Shown here piece after piece: positions 18,142-25,103 of a stretch of DNA of 64,000 nt. Position 1 is the first letter of the stretch, and each line of letters opens with the position of its first letter. This DNA comes from Planctomycetota bacterium (GTDB lineage: Bacteria; Planctomycetota; Phycisphaerae; Sedimentisphaerales; Anaerobacaceae). The notes under the pieces were generated by a model. The model searched no databases. It was not told the origin of the DNA and saw only the letters and a list, made by a program, of their open reading frames with translations. The position numbers and the translations under genes were made by a program. The stretch spans positions 1-64,000 of the forward strand of contig VRUL01000013.1 in the NCBI GenBank assembly GCA_019456145.1, written 5' to 3'.

Positions 18142-19446
18142 TTGAAATCCAAGCGTATCGCTATTCTGGGTTCGACGGGCTCTATCGGTAAAAATGCACT
18201 TCGCGTAATCGAGGCGCTTAATTCGTCGTGCGAGAAAGGATTAACCGCAGAGACCGCGGAGCAAAACGCTAAAATGGCTTCGAGATTGCTTCCCCTTCGA
18301 CTTCGCTCAGGGCTAAAGGCTGTTTCCGCTGGCAATGACAAGACGGGTGCAATAGGCGATGCGCGATACGAAGTTGTTGCGTTGAGCGCTCAAAGCAGTG
18401 TTGAGCTTTTGGCTGAACAGGCCAGGAAGTATAAGCCGAAATATGTCGCTGTCACAGACGCTGATTATGTAGAGCGGTTTGGCGAATTGGTTGGGGATTT
18501 GGATGTTGAGATTCTGGCAGGGCCCGAAGGATTGACCGAGATCGCGCAGCTCGAGGAGGTTGATATTGTTCTGACCGCGGTTGTTGGTGCGGCGGGTCTG
18601 CCTGCTCTTCTTGCGGCTGCGGAAAAGGGCAAAACACTTGCAATTGCCAACAAGGAACCACTTGTAATCGCCGGCGAGCTGCTTACGAGAACAGCGAAGG
18701 AAAATGGGGGCACTATTTTACCGATCGATAGTGAGCATTCAGCGATATTCCAGGCAATGCAGGCCGGGACGCATGATGAGGTACGTAAAATCATTCTGAC
18801 GGCTTCGGGCGGGCCGTTTAGAGGCGCCACTATTGAGGAACTCCAGGAGGTAACGCCGGAGCAGGCCCTGTCACATCCGACGTGGGACATGGGGCCGAAA
18901 GTTACCATTGACTCGGCGACGATGGCAAATAAGGCGTTTGAAGTTTTGGAGGCCCGCTGGCTTTTTGATATGCCGGTCGAGAAGATAGAGGTATTGATTC
19001 ACCCGGAATCAATAGTCCATTCGCTTGTGGAATTTGTGGACGGTTCGGTCATAGCGCAGCTTGGTTTGCCTGATATGTGTGTGCCTATTCAATATGCCTT
19101 GACTTATCCTGAGCGTGTTGAAGGGATTGCCAGGGAGCTGCGGCTCGAAGAGGTGGGGCAACTTACGTTTGAGAAGCCGGATTTGGAGAAATTTGGGGCG
19201 CTGGCGCTGGGTTTTGAGGTTGGGCGTGCGGGTGGTTCCGCTCCGGTCGTATTCAACGCCGCCAACGAGGTTGCAGTGGAAGAGTTCTTGGCCGGCCGGA
19301 TAAAATTTGTTACAATCGTCGAACTAATCGAGCACTGTGTGCATAAACATAACGTTAAGAGGCGTGTTTCTCTGGAAGAGATATATGAAGCAGACGCCTG
19401 GGCAAGAAAAGAGGTTATTGAATGTCTGAAACAGAAGATTCGTTGA
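18142..19446 (+). CDS. dxr: 1-deoxy-D-xylulose 5-phosphate reductoisomerase with in-frame insertion
   Basis: Second step of the MEP isoprenoid pathway. The NADPH loop GSTGSIG is at residues 10-16. DSEHSAIFQ holds metal ligands, and ASGGPF, HPTWDMGPKVTIDSATM and NKAFEVLEA complete the family pattern. NKEPLV replaces the usual NKESLV. At 434 residues it is longer than the usual roughly 400 because residues ~27-74 (18220-18363) are extra: they fall between helix 1 and strand 2 of the Rossmann fold and resemble intergenic repeat sequence. The frame opens with TTG at 18142, preceded by AAGGGG 8 bases upstream; no ATG fits. The 3' end overlaps rseP by 25 bases, the common dxr-rseP pairing. Confidence 0.9.
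   Translation: MKSKRIAILGSTGSIGKNALRVIEALNSSCEKGLTAETAEQNAKMASRLLPLRLRSGLKAVSAGNDKTGAIGDARYEVVALSAQSSVELLAEQARKYKPKYVAVTDADYVERFGELVGDLDVEILAGPEGLTEIAQLEEVDIVLTAVVGAAGLPALLAAAEKGKTLAIANKEPLVIAGELLTRTAKENGGTILPIDSEHSAIFQAMQAGTHDEVRKIILTASGGPFRGATIEELQEVTPEQALSHPTWDMGPKVTIDSATMANKAFEVLEARWLFDMPVEKIEVLIHPESIVHSLVEFVDGSVIAQLGLPDMCVPIQYALTYPERVEGIARELRLEEVGQLTFEKPDLEKFGALALGFEVGRAGGSAPVVFNAANEVAVEEFLAGRIKFVTIVELIEHCVHKHNVKRRVSLEEIYEADAWARKEVIECLKQKIR
18220..18363 (+). repeat. repeat-derived in-frame insertion inside dxr
   Basis: The first part reads TTAACCGCAGAGACCGCGGAG, like a dispersed CCGCAGAG-type spacer repeat. The second part starts GAGATTGCTTC and ends CGCTGGCAATGACA, matching the ends of the REP unit at about 10022-10051 in inverse orientation, with a CCTTCGACTTCGCTCAGGG interior. 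The length keeps the dxr frame open. Confidence 0.65.
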
Positions 19447-21593
19447 AGGGGACCCCCGAAAGCAAAAAAAAGCGTTTTGGGGTGGCCTGGAAGGTAGAGA
19501 CGTGTAGTACTACCATCACTACTATCGGTAAAAAGTATTATCGAATGTTATTCTGGGCTGTTGTTGCAGTCTTAGGTATTTATCTAATCGTCCGAAATAT
19601 CAGTGCTTTCGGCAATATACTGCTGGTTATGCTTGGTTTCGGAGCGGTTGTACTGGTTCATGAATTCGGGCATTTTATAGTCGCCAAGCTTTCGGGGGTG
19701 AAAGTGGAGGCATTTTCTATCGGGTTTCCACCTGCGCTGTTGGGGATTCAAAGGACCGAGAAAGGCTATCGTATTCGTCTTTTTCCGAGGTTTTCTGAGA
19801 AAGAAGGCGAGCCCGACGATGATCGAGTGAGTTTTCTAATCGGCAAAGGGGGCAAGGCCGGTGAGACGGAGTATCGACTCGGTTGTATTCCGGCGGGGGG
19901 CTTTGTCAAGATGTTAGGCCAGGACGATATCGGCCCTGTCAAGGACTGTGACGACCCGCGATCTTATGCAAACAAGCCTGTTCTTACCCGCATGGCGATT
20001 TTAGCTATGGGAGTTACCTTTAACGTAATAAGCGCTATGTTGATTTTTATGGTGGTTTTTCTGGTAGGGATAGATCTTCCTCCCGCGGTGGTTGGTGGAG
20101 TGATACCCGATTCACCCGCGGCACGGGCAGGCCTGAAGCCCGGGGACGAGGTAATTGAGATTGACGGGGAGAGTGGGAAATTTGACTTTAGCAATATCCA
20201 GGTGGCGGCGGCTTTGTCTGATGTCAACGAGGCTGTGAGCCTGAAAGTAAGGCACGTAGACGGCTCTGAAGAAGAACTTTCGATTGTTGCCGAGTTGTTA
20301 GAAGGCAACCCGATGAGACTTTTTGGCGTTTTGCAGGCCCAGAGTCTGACTATAGCGAAGGTTGCAGATGTTGATACGCTGCGTGAAAGCACAGGTCTTG
20401 AACCCGGCGACGAGGTTAAGTTTGTTAACGGCAGGGAAGTGAAGACGCACTGGCAGTTGGAGGAGATAGTACAAAACCTGCTGGTGCCGGCAGTCACTGT
20501 CGTTGCTGGACGAAAGACGGAGACGGGTGCGGTTGAGTTGGTTGAATCGCGGCGGATTCGGCTCAGTTTGAGCCATGCGCAGAGGAAAGTTGAGTCTGAA
20601 TCGGACCTTAGCCATATATATTCTATGGTTCCGCGTTTGCGGATAGAAGTTGTTGATACTAACTGCGGGCTGCGGGAGGGGGACATTGTTGTTGGTATTG
20701 GTGGGGTTGAGAATCCGACTTATAAAGAGATGCGTGAGGTCACTACCGAATATGAGAAAAAAGAGCTTCCCATTAAAGTATTACGCGTGGATTCTGCGGG
20801 TATTGCCGAGACGCTTGTAGTTGTTGTTAAGCCGAAGCGGGCGCGGGACAGTAAGCGTGTATTGATCGGTATTATTCCCATGCTTGACGCAGGACACGCG
20901 GTTGTTGCCAAGACTATATCGGCCGAAGGGGGGCCTGCGAAGTTGGAGATTCCTCGCGGGGCGGTTATAACGGCTGTTGACGGTACGCCGGTTTCGAACT
21001 TCTATGATATTATCAGGGAAATCAGGCGATATCCGGGTGAGCGTATCACGCTTGATTATCGGGTCAATGAGCAGGTGGGGGGCAGTGTTGCTTTGAATGT
21101 AGATATTAGCGGAGAGTCTGTCACGGTCAAATCGGCTTTTGCCGAATTTGTTCCCTTTGAAGATTTGAAGAGGCTTTACCGGGCCGGGGGTCCCATTGAA
21201 GCGGTCGGTATGGGATATAACAAGACTATTATGTTTATCACCCAGACTTACCTGACGTTAAGGCGTCTTGTTAGCAGAGACGTGAGCCCGAAGAGCCTTA
21301 TAGGCCCGGTTGGAATCCTTACGGCTAGTTACACAATAGTTTCTCAGCGTCCGTTTGTTTACTATGTTTACTTTCTTGGGCTGATAAGCGCGTGCATAGC
21401 GGTGGTGAACTTTTTGCCTCTGCCTCCACTTGACGGAGGGCTGGTTGTGCTGTTGCTGGTCGAGAAGATCAAAGGCTCTGCTCTGAGCGAGCGGACGCAG
21501 GGTATTTTTGCTTATGCGGGGTGGGTGCTTATAGGTGGGTTTTTCCTTTACGTAACATTTAACGATATTGTCCGGAGCTTTTTTGGCGGATAG
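19422..21593 (+). CDS. rseP: RseP-type site-2 intramembrane zinc metalloprotease
   Basis: Membrane protease of family M50B, which cleaves anti-sigma factors or other transmembrane substrates. The zinc motif HEFGH is at residues 80-84 in the first conserved helix, and the third ligand lies in NFLPLPPLDGG near residue 665. At 723 residues it is far longer than the roughly 450 of E. coli RseP. The periplasmic part holds about four PDZ-like segments (near GLKPGDEVIEIDG, GLEPGDEVKFVNG, GLREGDIVVGIGG and IPRGAVITAVDG). It starts inside the end of dxr, with GAGG upstream, so translation is probably coupled. Confidence 0.9.
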   Translation: MSETEDSLKGTPESKKKRFGVAWKVETCSTTITTIGKKYYRMLFWAVVAVLGIYLIVRNISAFGNILLVMLGFGAVVLVHEFGHFIVAKLSGVKVEAFSIGFPPALLGIQRTEKGYRIRLFPRFSEKEGEPDDDRVSFLIGKGGKAGETEYRLGCIPAGGFVKMLGQDDIGPVKDCDDPRSYANKPVLTRMAILAMGVTFNVISAMLIFMVVFLVGIDLPPAVVGGVIPDSPAARAGLKPGDEVIEIDGESGKFDFSNIQVAAALSDVNEAVSLKVRHVDGSEEELSIVAELLEGNPMRLFGVLQAQSLTIAKVADVDTLRESTGLEPGDEVKFVNGREVKTHWQLEEIVQNLLVPAVTVVAGRKTETGAVELVESRRIRLSLSHAQRKVESESDLSHIYSMVPRLRIEVVDTNCGLREGDIVVGIGGVENPTYKEMREVTTEYEKKELPIKVLRVDSAGIAETLVVVVKPKRARDSKRVLIGIIPMLDAGHAVVAKTISAEGGPAKLEIPRGAVITAVDGTPVSNFYDIIREIRRYPGERITLDYRVNEQVGGSVALNVDISGESVTVKSAFAEFVPFEDLKRLYRAGGPIEAVGMGYNKTIMFITQTYLTLRRLVSRDVSPKSLIGPVGILTASYTIVSQRPFVYYVYFLGLISACIAVVNFLPLPPLDGGLVVLLLVEKIKGSALSERTQGIFAYAGWVLIGGFFLYVTFNDIVRSFFGG

Positions 21594-21651
21594 TTAATCG
21601 CGGATACCCCCCATAAAACGGATAGGCACAAGTCGCGGGGAGGACACTGTT

Positions 21652-21690
21652 TAATGGTTGAACGGTTTAACGGTTGAACGGTTGAACGGG
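21652..21690. repeat. short tandem repeat of GGTTGAAC-like units
   Basis: About four imperfect 8-9 base units (GGTTGAAC/GGTTTAAC) in the 264-base spacer between rseP and the next minus-strand gene. The rest of that spacer holds nothing recognisable. Confidence 0.5.
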
Positions 21691-21857
21691 AAATCAAAGA
21701 TTAAAATGTAAAAATCAAAATTGTGGAGGCCCTTCCGGCGGACTTAGAATAGTCGTTAGTCGCTGGTCGTTAGTATTTAGTCCACGGATTGGTGGATTTG
21801 TGGGATTTTGTTGAAAAGAGGTGGGATTTTTTATACTCGGCCAGGTTCTTCTTTTGT

Positions 21858-22100
21858 TTAATTTGAAAATTCCCATTCTCTATCCCTCCAGATTTTACCG
21901 CTTAAAGCCTCATGTATTGCATCTGGTCGAGGCTCACATACTAACCAGCCATCACTACTGAAATTAGTTGAATATATTTCGATCTCGGCCTGGCGTAATG
22001 CCTCAACTACACGTTCCATATTCTTAGGTTTAGGTTGTAAATCAGACCTTCGCCACCATTCACAAGCCATCTTGTACGATAAAATAAATTCATTTTCCAT
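21858..22100 (-). CDS. small protein of unknown function
   Basis: 80 residues, soluble and tryptophan-rich (CEWWRRSD, DGWLVCEP, KIWRDREWEF). No family recognised. AAAGGAG lies 10 bases before the ATG. It follows the glycosyltransferase gene by 39 bases on the same strand and may share its transcript. Confidence 0.55.
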   Translation of the reverse strand: MENEFILSYKMACEWWRRSDLQPKPKNMERVVEALRQAEIEIYSTNFSSDGWLVCEPRPDAIHEALSGKIWRDREWEFSN

Positions 22101-22139
22101 TTGTGCAGAACTCCTTTCTAAAAAACCCTCAACGAGCTA

Positions 22140-23426
22140 TTAGACAGCAATTAATGTTTCTTCGTAAATTCTCATACACTTGGCAGCGGAGTCTTCCCAT
22201 CGCAGTTTCCTTATTTCAAGGTTGCCGTTATTTTGTAGTGTTATCTTTAACGGTGGATATTTCAGTACAGCAACAATTTTGTTAGCCATTTCTTCAATAT
22301 CCCAGAAATCTACTTTGAGAGCATGTGTTAAAACTTCGGACACACCGCTTTGGTTGCTTATTATAACCGGCACATCGTTATTCAAAGCCTCCAGAGGCAC
22401 CAAGCCAAACGGCTCTGAGACAGATGGCATAACGAAAAGATCCGCCATTTCATATATTTTCTGGACATCATCGCCTCGCAAAAAACCCGTAAACAATACC
22501 TTGTTTCCAATGCCAAGTTCTGCTGCCATTTCAACCGTCCGATGCATCATATCACCGGAGCCAGCCATGACGAACTTGACGTTATCCATTACCTCAAGCA
22601 CCTTTTGGGCAGCTTGAAGGAAATACTCCGGCCCTTTCTGCATTGTGATCCTACCCAAGAACAAGACAAGTTTTTCGTCTTTGCTAATAGTACTTGCGGT
22701 CATGGCTTGATTGCCATTACGCTCTAGACCATTGTGCACTACTTCAACTTTTTCGCCGTTAATGCCATATCTGCTGATTATGATATTGCGGGTAAAATGG
22801 CTGACAGCAATTATTTTATCTGCTGCATGCATACCTTCCCGTTCAATATCGTAAACCATCTGATTAACGTGCTCGCCGCTACGGTCGAATTCTGTGGAAT
22901 GGACATGTATAATCAAGGGTCTGCTGCTTATTGCTGCCACTGCAATTCCAGCAGGGTAAGTCATCCAGTCATGGGCATGAATAATGTCAAAATCCTCATC
23001 TTTAGCTAATTCGCCCGCAATCGCAGCATATCGGTAGACTTCTGTGTACATATCTCCACCATAGTCTGCATTATTCATAAATTGACTGGTAATATTACTG
23101 GCGTTGTGTATTTGCTGTTTTTGTTTCAAAGTCTCTTCGATGCGCTGCTGGTAAACATCAGGCCTTGAATATGGCTGCAAGGGTGAGTTGATTGTGCGAA
23201 ATGTTACGTTTGTTAATTCATTGATTTTGATTGCTGCAGCAGATGTTAAGGAATTGGGACTGAGTAGGTTTATATGGGCAGCATATTGGCTTTCAACCAT
23301 TTTAGGCAAACAGAAGGTTATTTTCAGGCCCAGCTGGTTCATCGCCTTGGTAAGGCCGTAGCAAGCCGTACCTAAACCACCGCTGATAAATGGTGGAAAC
23401 TCCCAGCCCAACATAAAAACTTTCAT
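22140..23426 (-). CDS. glycosyltransferase, GT4/GT5 glycogen-synthase-like
   Basis: 428 residues with a GT-B fold. The N-terminal motif WEFPPFISGGLGTACYGL resembles the glycogen/starch synthase loop, HAHDWMTYPAG follows, and the sugar-nucleotide site is EPFGLVPLEAL (the EX7E motif). LFLGRITMQKGPEYFL marks the second Rossmann domain. It probably transfers glucose or a related sugar from a nucleotide donor. It might make glycogen or trehalose-like products or a cell-surface glycan; no other glycogen gene is nearby. The genes at 21858 and 23510 flank it on the same strand. Confidence 0.82.
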   Translation of the reverse strand: MKVFMLGWEFPPFISGGLGTACYGLTKAMNQLGLKITFCLPKMVESQYAAHINLLSPNSLTSAAAIKINELTNVTFRTINSPLQPYSRPDVYQQRIEETLKQKQQIHNASNITSQFMNNADYGGDMYTEVYRYAAIAGELAKDEDFDIIHAHDWMTYPAGIAVAAISSRPLIIHVHSTEFDRSGEHVNQMVYDIEREGMHAADKIIAVSHFTRNIIISRYGINGEKVEVVHNGLERNGNQAMTASTISKDEKLVLFLGRITMQKGPEYFLQAAQKVLEVMDNVKFVMAGSGDMMHRTVEMAAELGIGNKVLFTGFLRGDDVQKIYEMADLFVMPSVSEPFGLVPLEALNNDVPVIISNQSGVSEVLTHALKVDFWDIEEMANKIVAVLKYPPLKITLQNNGNLEIRKLRWEDSAAKCMRIYEETLIAV

Positions 23427-23509
23427 TTGTTATCTTATCAACTCATTGATATAACAATAACCAACTTTCTGAAGTTGTAATTTGTCGACTATTGTTTAAA
23501 CGGGAAAAG

Positions 23510-24160
23510 TTATGCGACGTTAACTTCAGCTTGGCAAAAGCACTCTTTCATTTCATCTATTGAATTAAATAACGATTCCTTGTGAGCTTCAGATACAACA
23601 CACTGCTGGTTGTGTTGGATATCCTCAAGTAAATCCATTGTCTTTACTGCGAGAGCTTTGATATTTGGCTTAATCATCTGTGCCGCCAATGTCGCGATTT
23701 TATTCATCGTATAGGATATTGTTTGAATATTTTGGGCATTCGTAATACCGTTTTCCAAGTCTAATAATGCATCCTCAACAGAGCCAAGAAACTTGCTGCA
23801 TCTGGATCTAAAAACATGCTCGGGCAATTCGGAACCAGAGACCGTAAGATGCTGCATTGAACCTGTGAGCCAATCTTCGACCAAAAATGTTATATTATTT
23901 TTGTCGAGCAAGACAAAAGGGACGTATGGTACACACTCACTCATCTCAACAATTAAATCATTATTGATGTTTTCCCACATCCCGTGATCAATGATTACTA
24001 AACGCACATGCACACTGCAAGCAGGAAATACTTTCAATTTTTCAACAAGTTCCTTTGGTGTTTTACAAAGAATTGAACTGTGACCCTGCTGCTCCAAGCA
24101 GCATCTAATCCAGCCGACATCAACTTTGTTTCTTCCTGCTATTATAATCACTTCTTTCAT
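23510..24160 (-). CDS. receiver-like signalling protein of unknown function
   Basis: 216 residues. The N-terminal 110 residues have the alternating pattern of a response-regulator-like fold (KEVIIIAGRN, RLVIIDHGMW, PFVLLDKNN), but the strict receiver phospho-site is not obvious. The D of VIIDHG occupies the usual position. The C-terminal half is helical. The frame continues 11 codons upstream, but AGGT 8 bases before 24160 supports the inner ATG. A decayed response-regulator remnant lies just upstream, so this may be what is left of a small signalling operon. Family unconfirmed. Confidence 0.6.
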   Translation of the reverse strand: MKEVIIIAGRNKVDVGWIRCCLEQQGHSSILCKTPKELVEKLKVFPACSVHVRLVIIDHGMWENINNDLIVEMSECVPYVPFVLLDKNNITFLVEDWLTGSMQHLTVSGSELPEHVFRSRCSKFLGSVEDALLDLENGITNAQNIQTISYTMNKIATLAAQMIKPNIKALAVKTMDLLEDIQHNQQCVVSEAHKESLFNSIDEMKECFCQAEVNVA

Positions 24161-24210
24161 TTTATGACCTGATTCTAAGACAGTACCGCACAAAATAGCG
24201 GTTGGACGTG

Positions 24211-24392
24211 TCAGTTAGCTTTTCTGTATAACAATAAGAACTCAGCAACATATTCATCCTGAATTTTTATCCTGGTTAAATGCTTGACTGCTCCATCACC
24301 TAAATTGTTCTGAAGCTGTCGACCGCTGACTACAGAAGGTATTGAAACCTCAACATTGCCGAATCGTCTACTATCATTAGAGATTTAGCCAT
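24211..24392 (-). pseudogene. remnant of a CheY-like receiver joined to a CheX/CheC-like tail
   Basis: Reading leftwards from 24392, an ATG opens MAKSLMIVDDSAMLRF, the classic start of a response regulator, and stops after 20 codons. A different frame of the same strand then reads (about 24350 to 24211) NVEVSIPSVVSGRQL and later IKIQDEYVAEFLLLYRKAN before a stop. The SIPSVVSG piece resembles the end of CheX/CheC-type proteins. Both fragments look coding but are out of frame and far too short, so an internal deletion is the simplest explanation. Confidence 0.45.
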
Positions 24393-24626
24393 AATATTTT
24401 CCCGATTAAATATTTAGCCGCAAAAACGTTATAATCCTAACTTGTAGTATCGACTGCGCACATTCACCGTCCGGTCCCTGACACGACCGTTACAATTTAA
24501 TCGCACAATCGCACTATTCCGCAGCAATTTCCAGTACCGCCTGTCTTTTACTGCTTAGGACTGACAGGACCTTTATATTTCAATTCAGACAGCGATACTG
24601 CTTTGCGTCGATCTAAAAAGCCTTTT

Positions 24627-24657
24627 TAGCGAGAGAGTCGATTGGACTCTCTCGCTA
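24627..24657. terminator. strong 13-bp hairpin
   Basis: TAGCGAGAGAGTC (24627-24639), loop GATTG, then the perfect complement GACTCTCTCGCTA (24645-24657) and CTTTT. The T-run is short, so it may be a terminator or a structural element. No gene ends close by on the plus strand. Confidence 0.45.
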
Positions 24658-24933
24658 CTTTTAAAATGCTGTTTATGGTTTTTAGCACGAACAATATGCC
24701 CCAAAAATAGCCTTTCAAATTATTATCGATGCTTTTCACAAAAACTTAAGCTTAAGTCATGGCGTATTGTAAGCAATGCCCCCTCACCAATCTCGTGAAT
24801 CGTATCTTGTGATTCGTATCTCGTATGTTTTTTGGTCATGAAGTCCATTTGCCCGGAAGAATCCCAAGAATTTTCTATATCTCTTAAAGTGGTTCTTTGA
24901 TTATGACGAAAGAATCCATACCGAGCCTGACCG

Positions 24934-25075
24934 AGCCTGCTGATTGACGATGGGGGACACAGGCGATAGGGGGCAACTTAAAATTCATAGGGGGAAATAC
25001 CAAATTCGCAAAATTGAGCCTGTTGAATGGCGATGGAGAACACATTGAAATTCACAGGGGGAAACATTTAACTTC
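24934..25075. repeat. imperfect tandem repeat in the leader of the coiled-coil lipoprotein
   Basis: Unit 1 (24934-25009) and unit 2 (25017-25075) both begin GAGCCTG, then have a GACGATGG/GGCGATGG block with an ACACA, and end with an ATTCAYAGGGGGAAA block. The second unit ends about 30 bases before the start codon. The GGGGG tracts could be binding or structural sites. Confidence 0.5.
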
Positions 25076-25103
25076 ATTAATTTAGGTATTAGGAGACAAA
25101 AAA

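Larger units (their letters stand above)
24393..25103. other. long gene-free spacer
   Basis: More than 700 bases with no frame of convincing coding quality on either strand. It contains the perfect hairpin at 24627-24657 and the paired leader repeats at 24934-25075, described separately. Confidence 0.5.
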
